Assembly (NCBI RefSeq): GCF_001411555.2 | Contig: NC_049914.1 | Span: 15,516,798-15,580,797, forward strand | Length of the DNA stretch: 64,000 nt | Reading direction: 5' to 3' | Source: Juglans regia | Taxonomy: Eukaryota > Streptophyta > Magnoliopsida > Fagales > Juglandaceae | Translations under genes and position numbers: made by a program | The notes under the pieces: generated by a model | What the model was told of the DNA's origin: nothing | Database searches by the model: none | The model's input: the letters and a program-made list of their open reading frames with translations, nothing else | Shown here: one piece after another, positions 31,576-43,364 of the stretch | Layout of the letters: each line of letters begins with the position of its first letter | How positions within the stretch are numbered: position 1 is the stretch's first letter

Positions 31576-34121
31576 AACAAAAGTCTTCCTTACACCATGG
31601 TTACCCAACAAACCACCATGTCCATCGCACACAAGCAACTTACATATAAAACTAGTAGGTACATAAAATCTATTCTTTATAAACAAGTACCAATCTAGTT
31701 TATAGAACTTACCAAACGATGCTTTCTCACATGTTCCATATACAATAGCAAAGTCATCATCATTAGCATGCAATTCCTTATCATATTCAAGTTTCAACAA
31801 TTTTGCATCTAAAATGAAGATAAGTACATACCTTCTTGCTAAAGCATCAACCACAAAAGTTTCCATACCTTGTGTGTATTTGAATACATGAGCAAAAGTC
31901 TCAATAGAATCCTCCCGCTTAGCACGCATTATGGTCAACAACTTACCTTCTCCCTTTAAGTGTGTCAATGACTCATGTTCTTCCAAGAAAGGTCGGTTAG
32001 GAATTGTTGCACCTGGCACAAAATCAATGTAGTGCTCTATCTCCCTAATGGGTGGCAATCCACTAAATACACCACTTGGAAACACGACCTCATATCCCTG
32101 CAACAAAGAGACAACAATACTAGGCAAACATACGTCAAGTTCGTTAGGATTAAGACTTGCCTTAGCATAAAAACTCACTTTTCTCTTTGTTTTTCTCTCA
32201 CTTTCTTCACTCTCTTTTCTTTCCACTCTCTTTTTCTTTTTCACTCTCTTTTTCCCTTTCACACTCTTTTTTCTTTTCACTCTCTTTTTCTATTACTTTT
32301 CAACAACTCATTCTCTCTTTTGCTTGAGGTCTTAGTCTCACCCTCTTCTTTTTTCTCTCTCATTTTTCTCTCTTTCTCCATTTCGGTCTCACTATTTCTT
32401 TTCTTCTCAATCTCACATTCACTCTTGCTTTTCAGCTCAATCTCACTTTCACTTTCACTCTCACATTCACTCTTGCTTTTCAGCTCATTCTCACTTTCAC
32501 TCTTCCTTGTTTGCTCAATCTCCTTTTCACTTTTTCTTTTTTGATCACTCTCACTTTTACTCTTTCTGTTTTGAGCAACCTTACATTTCAGCTTCAATTG
32601 ATCCCCATGGACCTGTTTTGGAGTTAAATGAGCAAGTTTGATTGTTTTTCCATCTTTTTCAAAACTGTACATGTTCCTTAACCCATCATGGATCACCTTC
32701 CTATCATACTGCCATGGCTTTCCTAACAAAATATGACTAGCATGCATAGACACTACATCACAAAGCACCATATCTTGGTATTTCCCAATTGAAAAAGAAA
32801 CTAGCACTTGCTTATTTACCCTAACCTCCCCACAATCACTCAACCAGTGCAACATGTATGGTCTAGGGTGTTTCAAGGTACGTAAATTCAATTTCTCAAC
32901 TAAAGTAGTGCTAGCTAAATTAATACAACTCCTCAAATCAATGATCATACTACATACCTTGTTGTTGATGTGGCATCTAGTATGAAAAATATTCTCACTC
33001 TTCTGCTCTATATCATCCATCTTAATTTTTGTATTGAGTGCATGCCTAGTAACAAGAGAATCACCATACTCTTCATTCTCATACCTATTTTCAACACTAA
33101 ACTCGGGACGCCTCCTATCTCTCCTGCCATGAAGATTTCTAATTACCACATCTTGATGATCCATCCTATCCCTCACTTCACCCAACACTAAGTTCAACTT
33201 CTCAAACTGTTGTTGCATGACTTGCAACACAAAGGATGTGTTATCTACCATCTCCTTTGGTGATGAGTCACTCCTATGAGACATCATAATGTGCTGCACA
33301 AAAAGAATGTTAGTGAAAAACCTCACACACTCCCTTACGTGTTTACACTCAAATAATGACACTCCACTCGTGTGTAACTCTGAATTGGCTTTTTACTCGA
33401 TAATAATCTCACACTCTCTTGCCTTTTACCTCAAGAGTTTTCCCACTCAAGTTCATTAAGAACTAGTTGAACTAAATCAAGACAATACAACCTTGTATTA
33501 TCCCAACTAGTAATTAGATCCAGGAAACAAGAACAAGAGAAACATGAAGGAATAAAAATGACACGAGAATCAATGAAGTTATACTAATGAAAGAGTAAGA
33601 ATAAGACAAGATACCAACTTGAGTGATGTATGCAGCAGCCCCTTTGATCATAAGGTTTAAATCAACAAATTTCTTTCTTTCCCTTTGATGTAACTATGTA
33701 GCAACTTTGAATATGCTACCTTCTCTTTTCGTCATCTTCTTCTTCTTTTTTTTTTTTTTGGAATTTTCTTTTCTTTTCCTTTCCTTTCTTTTCTTTTCTT
33801 TTCTCTAATTCATCCACAAACAACAATATTCAATTGTGAAAACCAACCAATTGAATTCAAACACACAAACATGGACAATGAAATAGAAGAGAATCAATGG
33901 AATGACACTCCAAGCAATTGACAAACTTAGAGATGCAGGAAACCCTAGAATTTTGAAACCCTAGGTGATGCAAATTTCAGCCAAACCCAAAACCCTAAGA
34001 ATTTTGGCAGCCTACTTTTTGTTTCAATTTTTTTTTTTGGCAACCCTAGAACAATGAAGCCCTAGAATTAAATTTAAGGATGCTAAAATTAAAAGATAGA
34101 ATCAGACCTGATTGGAAACCT

Positions 34122-34135
34122 GCTCTGATACCAAA
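34122..34135 (-). promoter_or_regulatory. Primer binding site of E7, canonical
   Basis: The plus strand reads GCTCTGATACCAAA, which on the minus strand is TTTGGTATCAGAGC, without the extra T of E1, E2, E4, E8 and E10. Confidence 0.85.
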
Positions 34136-34826
34136 TGATATGAACCCGCGGGAATGAAATCCCTTGAACCCACAATCAATTTGAAAACTCCCAAGAAAGC
34201 CAAAATCAAGTCAATGGATGGAGAATCTAGACCCGATGAGAACTCGTTTCAAGAACCTAGATTATATTAAAATCTAGACCCATTGAAGAACCCGTCTCAA
34301 GAACCCAAATTACAAAGGAGGAACGCCACAAAGGTTGTGATTTACCTTTGATAAGTTCAAAAGTTCAATTAAGAACAAGAGGAGTAAAACTCAACTCACA
34401 ATGAATAAATTCATCAAATTTCATAAACTTCATAACTGATTAGAATGAGGCTATATAGAGTATTTAAAGCAAAACCTAATGAAACCCTAGATAAAATAAA
34501 ACCCCATCTTCCAAAAATACCCCTGAGTGAACAGTACCGCGGCTACAGTACCGCACTACAGGCTACAGTAACCCTAACCCTAGTTCAATAAAATAATAAT
34601 TTTCCCAACATACCCTTACATAGGCATAAACCCAATTATTCTAAGCAAATAAAATAGGTCAGTGAAATTAATTAAATAAGTTGAAAGCCTTCAAGTGTCC
34701 AAAGCCTATAAGTCATGTTGTTGCCCTTTCCATAGCTTATGAAATGAATCAAAGCATAATCTTTATCGTTTAAGCCCTTGAACTTGCAACATATCTTTAA
34801 GACTAGGCCCACCTTGGTTCCCATCA
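34136..34826 (-). repeat. 5' LTR of E7
   Basis: 691 bp, ending TTCCCATCA before the CACAG duplication. Confidence 0.9.
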
Positions 34827-35056
34827 CACAGTCAATTTGAAAATACCCCAAGAAAGCCAAAATCAAGTCAATGGATGGAGAACCTAGACCCGATGAGAAC
34901 TCGTTTCAAGAACCTAGATTATATTAAAATCTAGACCCGTTGAAGAACCCGTCTCAAGAACCCAGATTACAAAAGAGGAACGCCACAAAGGTTGTGATTT
35001 ACCTTTGATAAGTTCAAAAGTTCAATTAAGAACAAGAGGAGTAAAACTCAACTCAC
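34827..35056 (-). repeat. LTR split by E7 (right part), truncated
   Basis: Continues the LTR begun at 30175 (CACAG TCAATTTGAAAATACC). It breaks at AACTCAACTCAC and is followed by TATGCATGCGGGCCATATTT (35057-35078), a fragment of the protease-region coding sequence. Confidence 0.8.
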
Positions 35057-35078
35057 TATGCATGCGGGCCATATTTTG

Positions 35079-35399
35079 ATGGGAACCATGATGGGCCTAG
35101 TCTTAAAGATCACGAAGACAATATTTAATTTTATTTGTGAGTTGAGTTTTCTCCTCTTGTTCTTGATTGAACTCTTGAACTTATCAAAAGTAAATCACAA
35201 CCTTTGTGGCGTTCCTCCTTTGTAATCTGGGTTCTTGAGATGGGTTCTTCAACGGGTCTAGATTTTAATATAATCTAGGTTCTTGAAACGAGTTCTCATC
35301 GGGTCTAGATTCTCCATCCTTGACTTGATTTTGGCTTTCTTGGGGAGTTTTCAAATTGATTGTGGGTTCAAGGGAATTCATTCCCACGGGTTCATATCA
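35079..35399 (+). repeat. Deleted A1/A2 hybrid LTR
   Basis: TGATGGGAACCATGATGGGCC with about 35 bp of A1 start, then a jump to an A2-type end (GAAGACAATATTTAATTTTATTTG) running to GGTTCATATCA at 35,399. Confidence 0.75.
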
Positions 35400-35990
35400 G
35401 CAACAACAAGACTTAAAGGCTTTGGACTCTTGAAGGGTTTCAACTTATTTAATTCATTTAAAGAACTTATTTTATTAGTTTAGAATAATTGAGTTTATTA
35501 TGAGAAGGACTTAAGGGAGCCTATGCAAGGGCATGTTGGGAAAGTTATTATTTTATTGAACTAGGGTTAGGGTTACTGTAGCACGGCACTGTTCATCCAG
35601 GGGCACTTTTGGAAGATGGGGGTTTATTTTGGCTAGGGTTTCATTAGATTTTGCTTTAAATACTCTATGTAGCCTCATTCTAATCAAATTATGAAGTTTA
35701 TGAAATTTGATGAAGTTACTCATTGTGAGTTGAGTTTTATCTCCTCTTGTTCTAAATTGAACTTTTGAACTTATCAAAGGTAAATCACAACCTTTGTGGC
35801 GTTCCTCCTTTGTAATCTGGGTTCTTGAGACGGGTTCTTCAACGGGTCTAGATTTTAATATAATCTAGGTTCTTGAAACAAGTTCTCATCGGGTCTAGGT
35901 TCTCCAGCCTTTGACTTGATTTTGGCTTTCTTGGGAAGTTTTCAAATTGACTGTGGGTTCAAGGGATTCCTTTCCCGCGGGTTCATATCA
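35400..35990 (+). repeat. 5'-truncated A1 LTR
   Basis: Begins inside the LTR at GCAACAACAAGACTTAAAGG and ends GGTTCATATCA at 35,990. It contains one ACTGTAGC motif and TTTAAATACTC. Confidence 0.82.
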
Positions 35991-36443
35991 CTTAGGACTT
36001 TGTTTCAGATGTGGCTAACCTGACCACTTGATCAGAAATTGTCCCAAAAGAGGCCGGAGAAATGAAACTGTTCCCATTGGAGATTCCAAACCAAAACCAT
36101 GACCTCCAGTACTAGCTTAAGTGTATGCAGGTACTTCTAGAGACGCAGATACTGACGCCCCAGGAACTGAAGGAGTTGCCGCCGTCACTGGTATTTTTCT
36201 AAGACCTCTATATTGTTAAGCTTATTTAAGGTTGATTAGATTGCAATTGATGGTACTATTGCATTATTGATACTTTGGGTAAGTTAAATCATTGAGGTTT
36301 ATAACTTGTACGCAGTTTGATTCAAGCGAGGCCCTATTTTTAGTGATTGTGGTATTGCACGAGAGTTCAGTTCGTACTTTGAATTGTTACCAGGTGGTAC
36401 GAGTAACATTTTTCATTAGGAGTATTTCTATTCATACTAGTGT
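35991..36443 (+). pseudogene. Family-B-like Gag zinc knuckle / protease start, decayed
   Basis: TGTTTCAGATGTGGC...CAC...TGT reads CFRCG-stop-PDHLIRNCP, a CX2CX4HX4C retroviral zinc knuckle with a TAA inside it. Downstream the text resembles the Gag-protease spacer of Del/Tekay elements (YAGTSRDADTDAPG). After about 36,200 no domain is recognisable. It is flanked by family-A LTRs on both sides. Confidence 0.6.
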
Positions 36444-37279
36444 TGATATGAACCCGTGGGAATGAATTCTCTTGAACCCACAATCAATTTGATAACTCTC
36501 CAAGAAAGCCAAAAATCAAGTCATGGATGGAGAATCTAGACCCGATGAGAACCAGTTTCAAGAACCTAGATTATATTAAAATCTAGACCCGTTGAAGAAC
36601 CCGTCTCAAGAACCCAGATTACAAAGGAGGAACGCCACAAAGGTTGTGATTTACCTTTGATAAGTTCAAGAGTTCAATCAAGAACAAGAGGAGAAAACTC
36701 AACTCACAAATAAAATTCAATATTGTCTAACTCTCAAATGAGGCCACAAAGAGTTTTTAAAACCAAATCTAATCAAAACCCTAGCCAAAATAATGCCCCT
36801 TTTACCCAAAATTACCCTTGATGAATAGTACCGGCTACAGTATGCGCGGCTACAGTAACCCCTAGAATAAATTGATGAAACCCTAGTTCCTAAAATGTAA
36901 CTTTCCAAATAAGCCTTTAGCCAAAATACATGGCCTTTCCAAAAACATAGTTCAAAAGAAATAAGACATGTGAGCCAAGCATCTTCAAGCCCACTTATTC
37001 TAAACTAATAAAATAAATCATTTAACCAAATTAGAAGCCTCCAATAACAATAGGCCGTATCTCTAAGTCATGTTTTCCACAGCTTGAATAAAGTGGATCA
37101 AAGCTGGTTCTTCTTCTTTCAGACCCATCTTCAGTGTTGGGCTCTCGCTGGCTTCATCCCAAGTAGATTGCACCAATCCTTGCATTGCTTCCTTGATCTT
37201 CTTGGCCCTTGATCTTGTAATTGGCCCATCTGGAACTTGCAAAGGATCTTTAAGAGTAGGCCCACCTTGGTTCCTATCA
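36444..37279 (-). repeat. 3' LTR of E8 (A2 type)
   Basis: TGATATGAACCC to TTCCTATCA in plus coordinates. On the minus strand the first 71 or so codons encode the integrase tail, ending near 37,063. Confidence 0.88.
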
Positions 37280-40200
37280 TTCCCCCTCTCCTCAAAAGGA
37301 TTCGACCTCGAATCTTCACCTACATCAAAAGGAGAAAGATCAGAAGCATTGAAAGTTGCAGAAACTTTATACTCACCTGGAACATCCACTTTTTATATGC
37401 ATTGTCATTAATTTTCTCAAGAATTTGAAAAGGTCCATCTCCTCGAGGATGCAACTTAGTCCTTCTATGGGCTGGGAATCTTTCTTTGCGCATGTGAACC
37501 CAAACCCAATCTCCTGGTTTAAAGATGACACGCCTTCGTCCTTCATTGGCTTGGGAAGCAACCATTTCATTCTTTTGGGCAATTTGAAGTCGTACCCTCT
37601 CATGAAGTGACTTCACCAACTCCGCCTTCCTTTGTCCATCCAAACTACTCCTGTCATCAACAGGTAAAGGCATCAAATCCAAAGGAGTAAGTGGATTAAA
37701 TCCATAAACAATTTCAAAAGGAGAGTATGAAGTAGTAGTATGCATCGTCCTATTATATGCAAAGTCTATAAATGGCAAACAATCCTCCCAAGTTTTTAAA
37801 TTCTTATGAACTACAGTGCATAAAAGCTGAGTTAAAGTCCTATTAACTACTTCAGTCTGACCATCAGTCTGTGGATGACAAGTAGTGGAATATAGGAGTT
37901 TAGTACCCAATTTCCCCCAAAACACCTTCCAAAAGTAGCTAAGGAACTTAACATCCCTATCAAAAACAATACTCCTAGGTACACCATGGAGTCGCACTAT
38001 CTCCCGGAAAAACAAGTCAGCTATGTTTGTTGCATCATCTGTTTTATGGCATGGAATGAAATGTGCCATCTTACTGAATCTATCCACAACAACAAAAATA
38101 GAATCACTGCCCCCTTTTGGTCCTAGGCAGCCCCCAAACAAAGTCCATAGATATGTCTACCCATGGCTCACTAGGAACGGGTAACAGTGTATACAACCCA
38201 TGTGGCAAGACCTTAGATTTGGCCTTTCTACATGTAATGCACCTTCCACAAATACGGTTAACATCTCTCTTCATCTTAGGCCAAAAGAAATGTTCATGCA
38301 AAATGTCTAAAGTTTTCTTGACACCAAAGTGTCCCATTAATCCCCCACCATGTGCCTCACGCACCAATAACTCATGCATAGAACAATTTGGTAGACAAAG
38401 TTTGCTTTCTTTAAACAAATAACCATCATGCTTGTAAAACTTACCAAATGCCGCCTTATCACATGCCACATACACATTTGAAAAATCAGCATCATCGGCA
38501 TACATGTCTTTCACGTATTCAAACCCAAGCATTTTGGTACTCATAGAAGTAAGAAGTACATACCTCCGGGAAAGAGCATCAGCAACAATGTTCTCCTTAC
38601 GTTGCTTGTAACGGATGACATAGGGAAAGATCTCAATGTATTCCATCCATCTAGCATGCCTTTTATTCAACTTACCTTGACCCTTGAGATGCTTCAATGA
38701 TTCATGATCGGTATGGATCACAAATTCCCTGGGCCATAGGTAGTGCTGCCAAGTCTCTAATGCACGAACAAGAGGATAAAGTTCTTTGTCATAAGTAGGG
38801 TATTTCAGGGATGCCCCACTTAACTTTTCACTGAAGAAGGCTATGGGCCGCCTATCCTGCATCAAAACGGCTCCAATCCCTATTCATGAGGCATCACATT
38901 CAATCTCAAAAGCTTTGTTAAAATCTGGTAATGCTAACACAGGTGCAGAGCACAACCTTTCTTTAATAGTGGCAAAAGCATTCTCTTGATTAGCCCGCCA
39001 ATGAAACCCAACATTCTTTTTAATTACCTCAGTGAGTGGTGCAGCAATGGTGCTGAAGTCTTTAACAAAACGCCGATAAAAGCTAGCTAACCCAAGAAAG
39101 CTTCTTACCTCAGTGATGCTTTTTGGCGTTGGCCACTCCTTGATGGCCTTGACTTTCTCTTCATCCACCTCAATACCCTTTGTACTAACAACGTAACCAA
39201 GAAAAATAACTTTTTCCATGCAAAAGGCACATTTCTTAAAATTAGCATACAACTTTTCACATCTCAACACATCAAACACATATCTCAAATGCTCAATATG
39301 TTCATTTAAGTTCTTGCTGTACACTAAGATATCATCAAAGTACACAACCACAAACTTGCCTATGAATGCACGTAGGACATGGTTCATTAATCTCATGAAA
39401 GTACTGGCCGCATTTGTAAGTCCAAATGGCATAACCAACCATTCATAAAGCCCATACTTAGTTTTAAAAACAGTTTTCCATTCATCACCCTCTTTCTTTC
39501 TAATTTGATGGTACCCACTTTTAAGATCCATTTTTCTGAAAATACATGAGCCATGCAATTCATCAAGCATATCATCCAATCTAGGAATGGGATGGCGATA
39601 CTTTACCGTGATATTGTTGACCGCCCTGCAATCAATGCACATCCTCCACGTCCCATCCTTCTTTGGCACTAGTAGCACTGGTACTGCACAAGGGCTCATG
39701 CTCTCCCTCACGTACCCCTTGCTCATCAAATCCTCAACTTGCCTCTGAAGCTCCTTTGTCTCCTCTGGATTACTCCTATAGGCTGGTCGGTTTGGAATAG
39801 CAGCCCCGTTCCTATCACCCAGGCACAAAATCAATTTGGTGCTCAATGCCTCTAATGGGTGGCAACTCATTTGGCATCTCCTCCGAGAATACATCCTCAA
39901 ACTCCTGCAACAAAGAAACAGCCAAACTAGGAAGAGACTGGTTAGTTTCATCAAGAGTAAGATAAGACTCTTTATAGACAAGAAAAATCATAGGGCGATC
40001 TGCGAAGAAAGCCCTCTTAACCTCACTCTCTCTTGCATAGAAACTCACTTTTGCCTTTCCTTTTCTCTCAGAAGACTCTCTTTCTTTTTTCTCTCGTGGC
40101 TCCACTCTTTTTTCTTTACTCTCAGCCACCTCTCTACTTTCTTTTTCACTCTTTCTTTTATGCTCATATTCACTCTCACTCTTTCTTTTTTGCTCAATCT

Positions 40201-41959
40201 CTTTTTCACTGTTCCTTTTTTTATTACTCTCATTTTCACTCTTTCTCTTCTGATCACTCTCATTTTCACTCTTTCTTTTTTGAGCAACCTCACTTTTCAA
40301 TTTCAGTTGGTCCTCATAGACCTGGCTTGGAGTTAAAGGAGCAAGTTTAATTGTTTTGCCCTCCTTTTCAAAGCTGTACATATTCTTGAACCCATCATGT
40401 GTCACTCTCCTATCATACTGCCACGGCCTCCCCAACAAAATATGGCCCGCATGGATAGGCACAACATCACAAAACACCTCATCATGATACTTCCCAATAG
40501 AAAAAGTAACTAACACTTGTTTATCCACCCTAACCTCTCCACACTCATTCAACCACTGCAATTTGTATGGTCTAGAGTGTTTTAAGGTTGGTAAATTCAA
40601 TTTCTCAACCAAAGTAGTGCTAGCCACATTAGTACAACTCCCTCCATCAATGATCATACTACATACCTTATTGTTGACATGGCATCTAGTATGGAAAATG
40701 TTCTCTCTCTGTTGCTCTGCATCATCCACCTTAATGTGTGCATTAAGAGCACGCCTGGCAACAAGAGACTCACCTGTCACAGGGTATACCACTCCATCAT
40801 CATCACTAGCATCATCCAACTCGGGCACCTCATCACTATCATCCTCACTCTCAGTCATCACCTCCCCATTGTCACGCATAATCATCACCCTCCTATTTGG
40901 ACATTGAGAAGCAATGTGCCCTGAACCCAAACACTTAAAACATTTGATATCTCTATTTAGTGAAGGTTGGGATTCTACCTTGGATTTGTTGCTAGTTCCC
41001 TCATCTTTTCCCTTAGGTGGTTCGGTCTTTCTCTTTGCTTCAGCTGGATCATTCCTCTCCCATTTTGATTTCCAAGTTCTGCTAGAAATCGAAGTGTACC
41101 TTGCTGTCCATTTTCTCTTTAATTGCCTCTCCACCTTCATAGCCATGTGCACCATGTCCTCTATCTCCACATAATGCTGCAATTCAATTACATTGGCTAT
41201 ATCCCTATTCAACCCACTCAAAAATCTAGCCATGGTGGCCTCTCGGTCCTCCTCTACATTAGCCCGAATCATCGCCACCTCCATCTCTTTATGGTAATCC
41301 TCCACACTCCTAGAACCCTGTGTAAGATTTTGTAATTTCTGGAAAATGTCTATAGTAATGGCTAGGAACAAATCTCCGCCTCATGAGAGCTTTCAACTCT
41401 CCCCATGTCTCTATAGGCCTCTCATAATTCCTTCTCCTATTGGTCACAAATTGATCCCACCAAATAATAGCATAATCAGTGAACTCAATTACCGCCAACT
41501 TCACTTTATTCTCCTCAGAGTAATTATGGCAATCAAACACCAACTCTATTTTTTTCTCCCACTCTAGATAAACCTCAGAGTCAGTTCTACCTTGAAAAGA
41601 TGGTATTTTCATTTTGATGCTACTAAGGTCTCTATCTACACCATCCCGACCCCTTAGATTTCCCTCAAGTCCTCTTTCATGCCTAACTCCTCTATTTCTA
41701 CCCGACCCAACGTCAGATGCTAAATCTTCCTCTTCCTCACCATCTCTTCATTCTCATACTGATTTTCAACTCTATGCTCACGTCGCCTCCTCTCCCTCCT
41801 ACCTTGTAGATTTCGAATCGTTGCTCCTTGATGATCCATCCTATCCCTCACTTCACCCAACACCAAGTTCAACCGCTCAAACTGTTGTTGCATGGCTTGC
41901 AACACAAAGGATGAGTTATCTGCTCTCCCCCTTGGTGATGCGCTACTCCGATGAGACAT
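37063..41959 (-). pseudogene. E8 Gag-Pol polyprotein, degenerate
   Basis: MSHRSSASPRGRADNSSF starts at 41959. Gag capsid ([20 protein letters not shown], about 41,612 to 41,060) and a zinc knuckle [14 protein letters not shown] (40,901-40,942) follow. Protease [16 protein letters not shown] lies near 40,650, then a Lys/Glu/Ser-rich segment and linker [18 protein letters not shown] has YFDD near 39,335. RNase H has ECDAS then a stop (Gly to TGA, about 38,883), HTDHES and VADALSRR. Integrase has [22 protein letters not shown] and [10 protein letters not shown]. The C-terminal [14 protein letters not shown] and GEYKVSATF run into the LTR. Frame breaks occur near 41,720, 41,340, 39,815-39,980, 38,120 and 37,380. 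The family order is that of CRM-like chromoviruses. No classical chromodomain was seen. Confidence 0.88.
40901..40942 (-). other. E8 Gag zinc knuckle
   Basis: CX2CX4HX4C ([14 protein letters not shown]), the nucleocapsid RNA-binding motif. The non-autonomous copies in this window all lack it. Confidence 0.85.
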
Positions 41960-42680
41960 TATCAGGCGCTACACAAAAGAATGTTAGTGGCAAAAAAAAA
42001 AAAGTAAACCTCACACACTCTCCCTCACGTGTTTACACTCGAATAATGACACTCCACTCGTGTTTCACTCTTAATTGGCTTTTTCCGATAATAGTCTCAC
42101 ACTCTCTTTGCCTTTTACCTCAAGAGTTTTCCCACTCAAGTTCTTTAAGAACTAATTGACTCAATCAAGACAAAGCAACCTTGTTTTATCCCAACTAGTA
42201 ATTAGGTCCAAGAAACAAGAACAAGAGAAACACGGAAGGAATGAAAAAAAAATGGCATGTGAATCAAGGAAATTATACGAATGAAACAGTAACAATAAGA
42301 CAAGATACCAACTAGAATCACCCCCTTTGATGATAAGGCTCAAGAAAAAAAAATCTCGATTTTTTTTTTCTTTTTTTTTTTCACGATTTTTTTTTTCTTT
42401 TCCTTTCACCAACTGATTTGACCACAATCAAGAATAAGCAGTTGAGAAAAACCCTAACAATAACTGAAAAACCCTTGGGCAAGTGATATACGGCAGCCCC
42501 TAAAACAAGAGATTTCAGCCAACACAAACTCTAGAACAATGAATTTCAGCAACCCTACTAACCACCACCATTTTTTTTTTTTTTGTACTCAATCCTAGAA
42601 CAATGACGCCCTAGAATTAAATATGCAAGAAATAAAAGATAGAATAAGACCTGATTGGAAACCTTGCTCTGAATACCAAA

Positions 42681-43364
42681 TGATATGAACCCGTGGGAAT
42701 GAATTCCCTTGAACTCACATTCAATTTGAGAACCTGTTTCAAGAACCTAGATTATATTAAAATCTAGACCCGTTGAAGAATCTGTCTCAAGAACCCAGAT
42801 TACAAGGGAGGAACACCACAAAGGTTGTGATTTACCTTTGATAAGTTCAAGAGTTCAATCAAAACCCTAGCCAAAATAATGCCCCTTTTACCCAAAATTA
42901 CCCTTGATGAACAGTACTGGCTACAGTACGCATGGCTACAGTAACCCTTCAATAAATTGATGAAACCCTAGTTCCTAAAATGTAACTTTCCAAATAAGCC
43001 ATTGGCCAAAATACAAGGCCTTCCCAAAAACATAATTCAAAAGAAATAAGACATGTGAGCCAAGCATCTTCAAGCCCACTTATTCTAAACTAATAAAATA
43101 AATCATTTAACCAAATTGGAAGCCTCCAATAACAATAGGCCGTATCTCTACGTCATGTCTTCCATAGCTTGAATACAGTGGATCAAAGCTGGTTCTTCTT
43201 CTTTCAGACCCATCTTCAGTGTTGGGCTCTTGCTGGCTTCATCCCAAGTGGATTGCACCAATCCTTGCATTGCTTCCTTGATCTTCTTGGCCCTTGATCT
43301 TGTAATTGGTCCATCTGGAACTTGCAAAGGATCTTTAAGAGTAGGCTCACCTTAGTTCCTATCA
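42681..43364 (-). repeat. 5' LTR of E8 with deletions
   Basis: 684 bp against 836 in the partner. One deletion removes the segment between two GAGAACC-like words near 42,727. Another joins AATCAA to AAACCC near 42,858. Both look like deletions between short direct repeats. Confidence 0.82.

Larger units (their letters stand above)
30844..33297 (-). pseudogene. E7 protease-region / integrase-remnant ORF (N2), one main frame break
   Basis: The frame starts MMSHRSDSSPKE at 33297. QQQFEKLNLVLGEVRDRMDH is followed by RRPEFSVENRYENEE, then the protease region (CSMIIDLRSCINLASTTLVE) without any capsid core. MIIDLRSC replaces MIIDGGSC of E8, so the Asp-Gly-Gly motif is lost. A Lys/Glu/Ser-rich segment ends at TGA 32277-32279. 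A shifted frame of 478 codons continues with the linker, RNase H tail, three repeats, and an integrase zinc finger with [24 protein letters not shown] joins [20 protein letters not shown] (core deleted), and the integrase tail ends in the LTR at 30,844. Confidence 0.82.
30214..34826 (-). mobile_element. E7: complete non-autonomous family-A element (N2 type) with target duplication
   Basis: LTRs at 30214-30907 (3' LTR) and 34136-34826 (5' LTR) differ by roughly eight substitutions plus a few indels over 690 bp. The 5-bp duplication CACAG occurs at 30209-30213 and 34827-34831. Polypurine tract, canonical primer site, leader with purine tract and one interrupted ORF are all present, for a total of about 4.6 kb. 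It sits inside an older LTR (30175-30213 plus 34832-35056). It is the youngest-looking insertion in the window. Confidence 0.93.
36444..43364 (-). mobile_element. E8: near-complete autonomous-type family-A (CRM-like) gypsy element
   Basis: 3' LTR 36444-37279 (836 bp, A2), polypurine tract 37280-37293, the full Gag-protease-RT-RNase H-integrase order, leader with purine tract, primer site with the extra T (42666-42680), and 5' LTR 42681-43364 (684 bp, two internal deletions at short repeats). The flanking pentamers (AGTGT at 36439-36443 and GTTTT at 43365-43369) do not match, so one side has been rearranged. It is the reference from which the short derivatives can be interpreted. Confidence 0.9.
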
